Below, in pieces: positions 1 through 5,862 of a stretch of 6,500 nt of DNA. The notes beneath the pieces are model-generated. The model was not told the origin of the DNA, made no database searches, and saw nothing but the letters and a program-made list of their open reading frames with translations. The position numbers and the translations under genes were made by a program. Source of the stretch: CAZXPA01 sp964642485 (GTDB lineage Bacteria > Patescibacteriota > Patescibacteriia > UBA2591 > UBA6264). Position 1 is the first letter of the stretch. Each line of letters begins with the position of its first letter. The stretch is taken from assembly GCA_964642485.1 (NCBI GenBank), contig CAZXPA010000038.1, positions 1 to 6,500 on the forward strand, read 5' to 3'.

Positions 1-67
1 CCTCTCCAATTTAATAATATTATATTCAATTCTGGCAAAAAGTCAAACTCAGTCTTTTTTTATTATT

Positions 68-108
68 GTTAAAATGTTATAATGTTAAAATGTTATAATG
101 TTAAAATG
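68..108 (+). repeat. 16-bp tandem repeat, about 2.5 copies, upstream of recG
   Basis: The unit GTTAAAATGTTATAAT occurs exactly at 68-83 and 84-99, followed by a partial third copy, GTTAAAATG, at 100-108. Each full unit holds a complete extended -10 element, so the repeat duplicates a promoter core. It ends 7 bp before the recG start codon. Such a short tandem array could gain or lose units by replication slippage, which would change promoter copy number and spacing; that is inference. Confidence 0.9.
75..99 (+). promoter_or_regulatory. Duplicated extended -10 promoter of recG
   Basis: Two perfect extended -10 elements of the form TGTTATAAT lie at 75-83 and 91-99, 16 bp apart. No good -35 box stands 16-18 bp upstream of either (only a T-run at 55-61 precedes the first), which suits an extended -10 promoter. 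Transcripts from the first core would start near 90 and carry a leader of about 25 nt. Those from the second would start near 106 and be almost leaderless relative to the ATG at 116. No Shine-Dalgarno sequence precedes that ATG, so near-leaderless translation is plausible. The sites are visible in the sequence; their use is inferred. Confidence 0.6.
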
Positions 109-115
109 ATTTACT

Positions 116-2236
116 ATGATTACCCTTAAAACCCCTATATCAGAACTTACCCAGGTTGGTAAAACAACAGCTAAACAAATGGAAAAGCTAGACATAAAGA
201 CAGCTGGGGATTTATTGTCTCATTATCCTTTTCGCTACGATGATTACAGTAAAATCTTGAGTATTAAAGATTTAAAAGCAAAAAAATCAGGAACAATTAA
301 AGCAAAAATTAATTTAATTGCTAATCACCGCTCACCAAGAAAAAAAATGGTTATCACTGAAGCAATTGTTTCTGACCAAACTGATTCTATAAAAGTAATT
401 TGGTTTAACCAACCATTTTTAACCAAAGCCCTTAAATCAGGTCAACAAGTCTATTTAGCGGGCAAAATTGATTATGATGATTATTATGGTCTTCAATTAA
501 CAAACCCTTCTTATGAACTCTATAAAGACAAGAGCCCAATTCACACTGGCCGACTAGTGCCTATTTATTCAACCACTTCTAATTTAAGCCAAAAACAAAT
601 TCGCTTTTTAATCCGCCAAACCTTGCCTGTAATCCAAGAAATACAAGACTGGTTGCCAAGAACAATCAGGATAAAATATAATTTGACTAGTCTTTGTTTT
701 GCCCTAGAACAAATCCACTTTCCTCAAAATAAGAAGTGGTTGGAAAAATCAATTCATCGTTTAAAATTTGATGAACTATTTCTAATTCAAGTTAGAAATC
801 AATTAATTCGCCAAAAAATAAAAAGCCGAACTGCTCCTTTAATTAAATTTGAACTGGAAAAAACAAAAAAGTTTGTTAAAAGTTTGCCTTTTAAATTAAC
901 TGACCCCCAAAGAAAATCTTCTTGGGAAATTATTAATGATTTAGGCAAAAACTCACCAATGAATCGTCTTTTAGAAGGTGATGTGGGCAGCGGTAAAACA
1001 ATTGTAGCAGTGATTGCCATTCTTAATACTATTCTTAATCATTATCAGGTTGCTTATATGGCACCAACAGAGATTTTAGCTGAACAACATTTTAAAAATA
1101 TCACTGAATTGTTTACCCCGCTAAAGAAGAACTCTCTAACGGAGTTTAAAAATTTTAGAATTGCCCTCCTGACCAGAGAAAACATTAAAACAAATAAAAG
1201 TAAAAAGATTAAAAAATCAGAATTATTAAAACAAATATCATTAGGAAAAATTGACCTGATTATTGGCACCCATGCTTTAATCCAGGAAAAAATTAAATTT
1301 AAAAACCTAGGCCTGGCTATTATTGATGAACAACATCGCTTTGGCGTTAAACAGCGCTCCGCCTTAATCCAACAATCAACAATTCATTCTCCTCATTTCC
1401 TTTCTATGACTGCCACCCCTATTCCCCGCTCAGTCGCTCTAACCTTATACGGCGATCTTGATTTATCTATTATTGACCAGCTTCCACCCGGTCGGAAAAA
1501 AGTGATTACTAAAATAGTTGGGCCAGAGAAAATAAAAGATGTTTATCAATTTATTAAAACAGAAATCAAAAAAGGCCACCAAATCTTTATTACCTGCCCC
1601 TTAATTGATCCTTCGGATAAATTAGGCGTCAAATCAGTTAAAGAAGAATTCAAAAAACTATCTGAAAAAATTTTCCCTGATTTTGAAGTTGCCCTACTCC
1701 ATGGAAAGCTAAAGACTAATCAAAAAGGAAAGATTATGAAAGACTTTATTGAGAATAAAATTAATATTCTAATCTCCACCACAGTTGTTGAGGTAGGGAT
1801 TGACGTCCCTAATGCCTCTATAATGATTATTGAAGGAGCTGAGCGTTTTGGTTTGGCTCAACTCTATCAACTTCGTGGCCGGATTGGTCGAAGCCAACAT
1901 CAGTCTTATTGCTTTCTATTTTTAGAAAGCAAAGGAGACCCGCCTACCGGCGAGGCAGGAAAAACAAAAAAAAGACTTCAGGCATTATTAACAGCTAAAA
2001 ATGGTTTTGAATTGGCAGAAAAAGATCTTCAGCTCCGCGGTCCAGGTGAAATTTTCGGCACCGGACAATCTGGATTTTTAGCTAACCTAAGAATAGCCAA
2101 GCTCTCTGATGTTGAAATTATCAAACAAGTTCAACAAGCAGGACAACAAATCTTCCAACAAGGATTAGATTTAAAAGAATATCCTTTACTCAAAAATAAA
2201 ATAGATGAGCTAACTCAAATAACCCATCTGGAGTAA
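116..2236 (+). CDS. recG: ATP-dependent DNA helicase RecG
   Basis: RecG is a superfamily 2 double-stranded DNA translocase that remodels stalled forks, Holliday junctions, D-loops and R-loops. The 706-residue product is close to the usual size (about 690). An N-terminal wedge/OB region (about 1-240) is followed by two RecA-like helicase lobes. Motif I is GDVGSGKT (288-295), motif II is IIDEQHRFG (402-410, the DEQH box of RecG), and motif III is SMTATPIPRS (430-439). The second lobe has VVEVGIDVPNA (557-567) and the motif VI block QLRGRIGRSQ (585-594). The RGPGEIFGTGQSG segment (641-653) is the translocation (TRG) region. The ATG at 116 fits the conserved N-terminus and lies just behind the duplicated promoter; no Shine-Dalgarno sequence is visible. 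Residues 608-615 (DPPTGEAG) come from a GC-rich imperfect palindrome and look like a small in-frame insertion between motif VI and the TRG region. The gene converges on radA with a 15-bp gap. Confidence 0.97.
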   Translation: MITLKTPISELTQVGKTTAKQMEKLDIKTAGDLLSHYPFRYDDYSKILSIKDLKAKKSGTIKAKINLIANHRSPRKKMVITEAIVSDQTDSIKVIWFNQPFLTKALKSGQQVYLAGKIDYDDYYGLQLTNPSYELYKDKSPIHTGRLVPIYSTTSNLSQKQIRFLIRQTLPVIQEIQDWLPRTIRIKYNLTSLCFALEQIHFPQNKKWLEKSIHRLKFDELFLIQVRNQLIRQKIKSRTAPLIKFELEKTKKFVKSLPFKLTDPQRKSSWEIINDLGKNSPMNRLLEGDVGSGKTIVAVIAILNTILNHYQVAYMAPTEILAEQHFKNITELFTPLKKNSLTEFKNFRIALLTRENIKTNKSKKIKKSELLKQISLGKIDLIIGTHALIQEKIKFKNLGLAIIDEQHRFGVKQRSALIQQSTIHSPHFLSMTATPIPRSVALTLYGDLDLSIIDQLPPGRKKVITKIVGPEKIKDVYQFIKTEIKKGHQIFITCPLIDPSDKLGVKSVKEEFKKLSEKIFPDFEVALLHGKLKTNQKGKIMKDFIENKINILISTTVVEVGIDVPNASIMIIEGAERFGLAQLYQLRGRIGRSQHQSYCFLFLESKGDPPTGEAGKTKKRLQALLTAKNGFELAEKDLQLRGPGEIFGTGQSGFLANLRIAKLSDVEIIKQVQQAGQQIFQQGLDLKEYPLLKNKIDELTQITHLE
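1939..1959 (+). repeat. GC-rich imperfect palindrome within recG
   Basis: A 21-bp GC-rich tract (16 of 21 bases G or C) lies in otherwise AT-rich coding DNA. Arms CCCGCCT (1939-1945) and AGGCAGG (1953-1959) pair with a single mismatch around a 7-nt loop. It encodes most of DPPTGEAG at RecG residues 608-615. From memory of E. coli and B. subtilis RecG, the stretch between the CFLF-like strand and the RLQ-like helix has about 10 residues; here it has 17. The seven extra residues equal 21 bp, the size of the palindrome. The fit supports a small palindromic insertion that kept the frame. Confidence 0.55.
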
Positions 2237-2251
2237 TTTAACTATTATCTT

Positions 2252-3658
2252 TTAGCCGATTGCTTGTTTAATTGCTTCACTTAAATTTTTAACTTGAGTA
2301 ATTTTCACCCTCGCGCCAGAATTCCTGGTGTGAGGGTAAATTTTTAATCCAAAATTCTTGTCCCGGGGACAAATAATATTCTGAAAGCCCATTTTATTAG
2401 CTTCTTTAATTCTTTTTTTAGCCCTTTGAACTCCTCTAATTTCACCAACTAAGCCAACTTCACCAAAAGCTACTGTTTCAGGGCTAATTGGTTTATTTTT
2501 AAAAGCCGAGGCAATAGCTAAGCCAACGCCTAAGTCTACAGCCGGTTCACTAACCTGGAGCCCGCCAACAATGTTAACATGAATATCTTGATTAGCTAAA
2601 TTTAAACCACAACGTTTGGTTAATACAGCAATTAAAAGCCCCAAGCGATTTAAATCAAAACCAGTCGACTTTCTCTGGGGATAGCCAAAAGAAGTTCGAG
2701 GAACCAGAGCCTGAATTTCGATTAAAAAAGATCTACTTCCTTCAATAACTGGAACTATTACTGAGCCACTGACTTTTAGGTCTCGGTTAGCTAAAAAAAC
2801 TTCTGAAGGATTTTCTACCTCTACCAACCCTTGGGCCTGCATATCAAATACCCCAACTTCATTAGTTGAGCCAAAACGGTTTTTTACTGCCCGTAAAAAT
2901 CGAAAATGATGATGAGGGTCACCTTCAAGATACAAGACGACATCAACTAAATGTTCTAGAGTTTTTGGCCCGGCAACTGTTCCCTCTTTAGTAACGTGCC
3001 CGACAATCAAAACAGTCGCCTTAATTTCTTTAGCCAGCTCTCTTAATTTAGCCGTACAAGCTCGAACCTGGTTAACACTCCCCGCTTCAGACCCGATCTC
3101 TTTGAACAACATTGTTTGAATTGAATCAATAATTACTAAACTTGGCTTGTATTTTTCTAAAGCAGTACTAATAATAGCAATATCAGTCTCGCCTAAAAAT
3201 TTCCAATTATCAGGAGAGGCTTTCAAACGGTCCATACGCAATTTAATCTGTTCAGCTGATTCTTCTCCGCTAACATACAATACGTCTGAATCCTCATTGG
3301 TGATTCGTTTAGATTTGTAATTTGCAGGAGAACAGTGCGCAAGGCGCATCTGTTCAGCTATTTGTAAAACTAAAGTGGATTTACCAATGCCCGGCTGGCC
3401 GCCGAGTAAAATAAGCGAACAAGGAACAATCCCCCCGCCCAAAACCCGATCAACCTCTTCAATCCCCGTTTTAATCCTTGAAACTTCTTTTTCTGTGATT
3501 TGATTAAAATCAAGTACTGAATCTTTTAATTCTGTGTTCTGTGCCCCTAAATGAACCGAGCTCTGTTCAGCTATTGCTCCCCAGGCTCCACATTGCGGAC
3601 ACTGACCTAACCATTTAGGGAACTGGGCTTCACATTTTGAACAAACAAAAATAGACAT
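2252..3658 (-). CDS. radA: DNA repair protein RadA (Sms)
   Basis: RadA is a RecA-family ATPase that promotes branch migration and processing of recombination intermediates. The 468-residue product matches family size (about 460). It has the N-terminal C4 zinc finger (Cys6, Cys9, Cys20, Cys23), Walker A GQPGIGKST (87-95), Walker B LVIIDSI (174-180), the RadA-specific KNRFG motif (259-263) and a C-terminal Lon-protease-like domain with GGLQVSEPAVDL (365-376). The ATG is fixed by the canonical MSIFVCSKC N-terminus. No Shine-Dalgarno sequence is seen: a hairpin repeat ends 11 bp upstream and the transposase stop lies 9 bp upstream, so translation may be coupled to that gene. Two stretches look longer than in E. 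coli or B. subtilis RadA: residues about 103-123, before the VLYVSGEES strand, and 441-451 near the C-terminus. Both contain hairpin-forming GC-rich DNA. All key motifs are intact, so the gene looks functional. Confidence 0.97.
   Translation of the reverse strand: MSIFVCSKCEAQFPKWLGQCPQCGAWGAIAEQSSVHLGAQNTELKDSVLDFNQITEKEVSRIKTGIEEVDRVLGGGIVPCSLILLGGQPGIGKSTLVLQIAEQMRLAHCSPANYKSKRITNEDSDVLYVSGEESAEQIKLRMDRLKASPDNWKFLGETDIAIISTALEKYKPSLVIIDSIQTMLFKEIGSEAGSVNQVRACTAKLRELAKEIKATVLIVGHVTKEGTVAGPKTLEHLVDVVLYLEGDPHHHFRFLRAVKNRFGSTNEVGVFDMQAQGLVEVENPSEVFLANRDLKVSGSVIVPVIEGSRSFLIEIQALVPRTSFGYPQRKSTGFDLNRLGLLIAVLTKRCGLNLANQDIHVNIVGGLQVSEPAVDLGVGLAIASAFKNKPISPETVAFGEVGLVGEIRGVQRAKKRIKEANKMGFQNIICPRDKNFGLKIYPHTRNSGARVKITQVKNLSEAIKQAIG
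2307..2337. repeat. 31-bp hairpin palindrome within the 3' end of radA
   Basis: Arms ACCCTCGCGCCAG (2307-2319) and CTGGTGTGAGGGT (2325-2337) pair along all 13 positions, two of them as G-T wobbles in + strand RNA, around the loop AATTC. This is the longest stem I found in the window. It lies in coding DNA and gives RadA residues 441-451 (YPHTRNSGARV), a region that in well-known RadA proteins is shorter. The layout of long arms and a 5-nt loop resembles the 25-bp repeat next to the transposase, but the sequence is unrelated. It may be a member of another palindromic family inserted in frame. Confidence 0.75.
2307..2345 (+). terminator. Possible intrinsic terminator for recG, inside radA
   Basis: On the + strand the 13-bp hairpin at 2307-2337 is followed by AAA and then five T (2341-2345), about 70 nt beyond the recG stop codon. 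No hairpin lies in the 15-bp gap between the convergent genes, so this is the best candidate for ending recG transcription. The T-run starts three bases after the stem and is short, so the terminator is imperfect. On the - strand the hairpin is followed by GAAAATTAC, which is not a terminator, so radA transcription could pass. Confidence 0.3.
2358..2372. repeat. 15-bp perfect palindrome in radA
   Basis: Arms TTGTCCC and GGGACAA are exact inverted copies around a single G at 2365. It encodes RadA residues about 429-434 (ICPRDK), where the family has a conserved strand ending in a Pro, so it does not look like inserted protein. It stands 20 bp from the 31-bp hairpin. It could be a protein-binding site or chance. 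Confidence 0.5.
3331..3354. repeat. Hairpin in an extended loop of radA
   Basis: AACAG and CTGTT form the outer 5-bp stem, and TGCGC and GCGCA the inner 5-bp stem, around an AAG loop with one bulged T at 3350. It encodes RadA residues about 102-110 (EQMRLAHCS). These begin a stretch, before VLYVSGEES, that appears some 14-16 residues longer than in E. coli RadA. The hairpin may mark a third in-frame insertion, but its edges cannot be set without an alignment. Confidence 0.45.
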
Positions 3659-3667
3659 AAATAAAAT

Positions 3668-4396
3668 TTATGTACGCGGCGAGACCGCGTACATATTTAA
3701 TTTATTCAAAAAATTTTTTGCTTCTTCTTGATTAAAAATTATTTCTTTAAACATCTGTTTAATTTCCTTTACGCCCTCAATTGAATTAATGTTGGATTTC
3801 AAAAGTTTCTGATTAATTATTGAAGGAAAATTTCTTTCACCAATATAATCTAAATAACTTGACCAGCGATAATTGTTTAAAAAAGTCATAATTTTTTCTG
3901 GATTTTCAATACCTTCCTTTTTCCAATTTGGTTCTATTAAGTTAATTGGATTGGTGTGAATATAATTATAAACAACAATAAACTGAGCTTCTGTTTTAAT
4001 TTCAACGGCCTTAAATTTTCCTTGAAAAATCACTCCTGAATGTTTGTACTTTGCATTAAAAAATTCTGTCCAAGCAGTTCCTAATTTTTGCATAAATTTA
4101 GATATACCCTTGTCTACCCGTTGCCTTAAAAGAAGATGGTAATGATTTGGCATTAAAACCCATGCTATAATGTCTATTAATAAATTTCTTTTTAATGATA
4201 ATGTACGCGGCGAGACCGCGTACATATCTAATTGTTGTCTTCTAAATTCGACAGAAAGAGGATTAAAATCATTTAAATTGTAAAGATAATGAACAAAACG
4301 AAGAAAATCCCCTTTTTCTAAAAAAATATCTCTTTTTTCAACCCCCCGATTAAAGATATGATAATAAGCCTCTTTTTTGAATGATAATTTAGACAT
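3668..4396 (-). CDS. REP-associated-type Y1 (HUH) tyrosine transposase
   Basis: A single-strand DNA transposase of the Y1_Tnp family, in the REP-associated (RAYT) subgroup. With the ATG at 4396 it has 242 residues. It opens with the typical KEAYYHIFNRGVEKRDIF block (8-25). The metal-binding HUH motif is His85-Tyr86-His87 in LMPNHYHLLL, and the likely catalytic tyrosine is Tyr145 in YIHTNP. GVIFQGKFKA (121-130) and YRWSSYLDYIG (176-186) are further family blocks. The catalytic core is complete, so the enzyme may be active. A TTG nine bases upstream is possible, but the ATG gives the better N-terminus; neither has a Shine-Dalgarno sequence. Residues 58-65 and 235-242 are both MYAVSPRT, encoded by identical hairpin repeats. 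The first lies between the N-terminal block and the HUH strand, a stretch that varies in the family; the second supplies the C-terminus and part of the stop codon. The gene ends 9 bp before radA. Confidence 0.9.
   Translation of the reverse strand: MSKLSFKKEAYYHIFNRGVEKRDIFLEKGDFLRFVHYLYNLNDFNPLSVEFRRQQLDMYAVSPRTLSLKRNLLIDIIAWVLMPNHYHLLLRQRVDKGISKFMQKLGTAWTEFFNAKYKHSGVIFQGKFKAVEIKTEAQFIVVYNYIHTNPINLIEPNWKKEGIENPEKIMTFLNNYRWSSYLDYIGERNFPSIINQKLLKSNINSIEGVKEIKQMFKEIIFNQEEAKNFLNKLNMYAVSPRT
3670..3694 (-). repeat. 25-bp hairpin repeat, copy 1 (transposase 3' end)
   Basis: Perfect 10-bp arms ATGTACGCGG and CCGCGTACAT surround the loop CGAGA (read on the + strand). The copy encodes the last eight transposase residues, MYAVSPRT, and its final T opens the TAA stop codon. 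It ends 11 bp before the radA ATG, so in the - strand transcript a strong hairpin stands where ribosomes would load for radA. It is 60% GC in an AT-rich setting. A flanking AT (3695-3696) is shared by all three copies, giving 27 bp. Confidence 0.95.
4201..4225 (-). repeat. 25-bp hairpin repeat, copy 2 (inside transposase gene)
   Basis: Identical over 25 bp to the copies at 3670 and 4415, with the same flanking AT. It lies in frame within the transposase gene and encodes residues 58-65, MYAVSPRT, 531 bp (177 codons) from copy 1, so both copies are read in the same frame. Removing 27 bp leaves the frame open (joining to a Leu-Val-Ser reading), consistent with a clean in-frame insertion into a surface loop before the HUH strand. 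Confidence 0.95.
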
Positions 4397-4414
4397 TTTA
4401 TACAATATTTATCA

Positions 4415-4439
4415 ATGTACGCGGCGAGACCGCGTACAT
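4415..4439 (-). repeat. 25-bp hairpin repeat, copy 3 (transposase 5' side)
   Basis: The third identical copy lies 18 bp upstream of the transposase ATG. On the - strand it begins a micro-ORF of 13 codons (4398-4439) starting MYAVSPRT, whose TAA ends one base before that ATG. The transcript hairpin and the micro-ORF could both affect transposase translation, though no Shine-Dalgarno sequence supports the micro-ORF. A G-rich tract follows at 4447-4457 on the + strand, between this copy and the end of the next gene. Confidence 0.95.
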
Positions 4440-4469
4440 ATATGTTGAGGAGGGGGGTGTATATTTAAT

Positions 4470-5753
4470 TTATTTCAATCGGATGTATCTCAATCTTTCA
4501 GTGTTTTTATCAACAAAATAAAGATAATCTTCATCAGCTGACAAATAAATCTCTTTCACATTATAACCGCCCATTGCTCCTTCAGCTAAAAACACGGTCT
4601 CACCAGTTGCTACGTCAATCTTATAAAAATCATCACGGGCATCTTCAGCTAATTCTGAAATCAACCCAGCTCCCTGCGGTAATTCTTTAGGCACTGCACA
4701 GTAAAACGTACTGCCGCTCTGATTAAAAGCACATTTGTGAGCCCAGGTTGCTAAATTAAGGTTCTTTTTATTCCGGCCTATTTCATCACCCTGAGCATTA
4801 ACAAGATAAAGCCGGGGTTGATACCCAGATTCTACACTATAAACACTGTAGACAATTTTATCTCCTTGAGGAGACCATTTTGGCTCAAAACCACGACCAT
4901 CAATAATTAAAGACCTAAAATTTTCTCCGTGCTGACCAATTAAAAGCATTTCTTGCTCCCAGGCTCCTCGAGGCTGACCAGTAGCTGAAAAGGCTACCAC
5001 CTGACTATTAGGAGACCAGGAAACAGTTACTTTATCAGCATTATCGCCCATGTGTTCAATTGGCTTGGCTTGACTGCCATCAGGCCTGGCAATGGCCAAC
5101 CAAGTATTTTCTGGATATTTACTAATTGATTTAAAAGCAATCCGACTCCCAGCTGAATCCCAGGAAAAATCCTGCCAATTTCTCGGCAGAGTATACTGCC
5201 TTTTTTTATCAAAATCATACATTACCTTAAAACCATCAGGATACTCAATAATTGCCCGGTCTTTAGTTGGCGCCCAATTAATATCCTCAATATTATAAAA
5301 AACCTGATCTGTTAAAAGCTCTTTATTGCCTAAATTATCAACAGAATAAAAATGTCCTGTTTCTGGATTATAATAAACATTCCTAACTCCATCAGCAGCT
5401 AAAGCTGCTCCTTTAACTGAATCGTCAGAAACAGGAGTAATCCAGGTCTTTTCTCCTTTAGCTATCTCATCAATCTCAGGAATAATTCTTTTTATTGGCT
5501 CAACAATCTCTTCTGGAGCTTCTTCTGGCCATTCAAGGGCTGGTAAGCCCTGCTCAAGTCTTTGTTCAATTGTCATTACTTCCCATGAGTCCTTGGTGAT
5601 TGGCAAACGTAGTGGGACAACTATTTCCTCTTCAACTGGGGGAATAACTGGTGGTACTGGAGGTTTTCGGAAAAAAATAAAATATAAAAGTAGTGCCAAA
5701 ATAATGACAATGATGATAAACAAAATGATAATTAAAATTTTCTTTTTAGACAT
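4470..5753 (-). CDS. Membrane-anchored WD40-like (PD40/TolB-type) beta-propeller protein
   Basis: The 427-residue product starts with a short basic segment (MSKKK) and one strongly hydrophobic helix (about 6-28), followed by a proline-rich linker (31-40) and an acidic stretch. This suggests a single-pass anchor with the rest outside the membrane. The C-terminal part (about 120-427) has repeated strand-turn motifs of the WSPNS / WSPQGD kind: WAPTKDR (160-166), WDSAGSR (198-204), WSPNSQ (246-251), WSPQGD (293-298) and weaker forms near 344 and 404. These are typical of PD40 propeller blades. Cys341 and Cys352 could form a disulfide. The function is not known; such propellers usually bind proteins or glycans. 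No enzyme motif is visible. The ATG at 5753 gives a convincing anchor, but no Shine-Dalgarno sequence is seen. The gene follows the partial membrane protein gene on the same strand after 109 bp and may share its role. Confidence 0.8.
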   Translation of the reverse strand: MSKKKILIIILFIIIVIILALLLYFIFFRKPPVPPVIPPVEEEIVVPLRLPITKDSWEVMTIEQRLEQGLPALEWPEEAPEEIVEPIKRIIPEIDEIAKGEKTWITPVSDDSVKGAALAADGVRNVYYNPETGHFYSVDNLGNKELLTDQVFYNIEDINWAPTKDRAIIEYPDGFKVMYDFDKKRQYTLPRNWQDFSWDSAGSRIAFKSISKYPENTWLAIARPDGSQAKPIEHMGDNADKVTVSWSPNSQVVAFSATGQPRGAWEQEMLLIGQHGENFRSLIIDGRGFEPKWSPQGDKIVYSVYSVESGYQPRLYLVNAQGDEIGRNKKNLNLATWAHKCAFNQSGSTFYCAVPKELPQGAGLISELAEDARDDFYKIDVATGETVFLAEGAMGGYNVKEIYLSADEDYLYFVDKNTERLRYIRLK

Positions 5754-5862
5754 AAATTTTTAAAATCATCACAAATTGAAATTTTGTCTTAGATTTTAGC
5801 TTAATAAAACCACTTTAGAAAACCGATTTAGAGGGGTAGCCCCTTTATACAATAATTGAAAA
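5754..5862 (-). other. 109-bp intergenic gap with a small hairpin
   Basis: The gap separates two genes on the - strand. It holds a hairpin with arms AGGGG (5832-5836) and CCCCT (5840-5844) and a TAG loop, extendable by one wobble and one A-T pair. On the - strand no T-run follows directly, so it is at best a weak terminator for the upstream gene. The rest is AT-rich; I see no convincing promoter for the propeller gene, though one could hide in such AT-rich sequence. Confidence 0.4.

Larger units (their letters stand above)
3670..4439 (-). mobile_element. Y1 transposase unit bracketed by identical hairpin repeats
   Basis: A 770-bp block begins and ends with the same 25-bp hairpin repeat in the same orientation and holds one Y1/HUH transposase gene with a third copy inside it. 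Hairpins next to a single-strand transposase recall both IS200/IS605 elements, which carry subterminal hairpins, and RAYT loci flanked by REP sequences. The RAYT match is closer, since the protein is longer than a typical IS200 TnpA (about 150 residues) and has the RAYT-style YIHTNP segment. I see no target duplication, as expected for HUH transposases, and cannot identify true element ends. It sits between the PD40 protein gene and radA, very close to the radA start. Confidence 0.6.

Noticed and set aside
51..62. T-run at 55-61 as a terminator for a gene left of the window
   Set aside because: No stable hairpin precedes it.
799..1269. Two reverse-strand open frames of about 70 codons within recG
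   Set aside because: They lie opposite strongly conserved RecG helicase coding sequence and have no recognisable protein character.
3670..4439. Three evenly built hairpin repeats as a CRISPR array
   Set aside because: The spacings are 506 and 189 bp, and the intervening DNA is transposase gene sequence.
4447..4457. G-rich tract beside hairpin copy 3 as a G-quadruplex or Shine-Dalgarno sequence
   Set aside because: It has too few separate G-runs for a standard quadruplex, and it lies on the strand opposite to the local genes.
3693..4474. A 14-bp AT-only match (ATATTTAATTTATT) at 3693-3706 and 4461-4474, near both sides of the transposase unit
   Set aside because: It looked like a possible target-derived direct repeat, but AT-only matches of this length are expected by chance in such AT-rich DNA, and HUH transposases do not make target duplications.
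5027..5298. Two short open frames overlapping the propeller gene
   Set aside because: Both overlap a well-supported gene and look like shadows of its codon pattern.
5394..5409. Perfect 7-bp inverted repeat AGCAGCT / AGCTGCT in the propeller gene
   Set aside because: It falls in an alanine-rich stretch (GAALAAD) and is explained by alanine codon choice.
5536..5551. Inverted repeat AGGGCT / AGCCCT with a GGTA loop in the propeller gene
   Set aside because: Short stem, ordinary coding context (QGLPAL) and no second copy seen; not enough to call an element.
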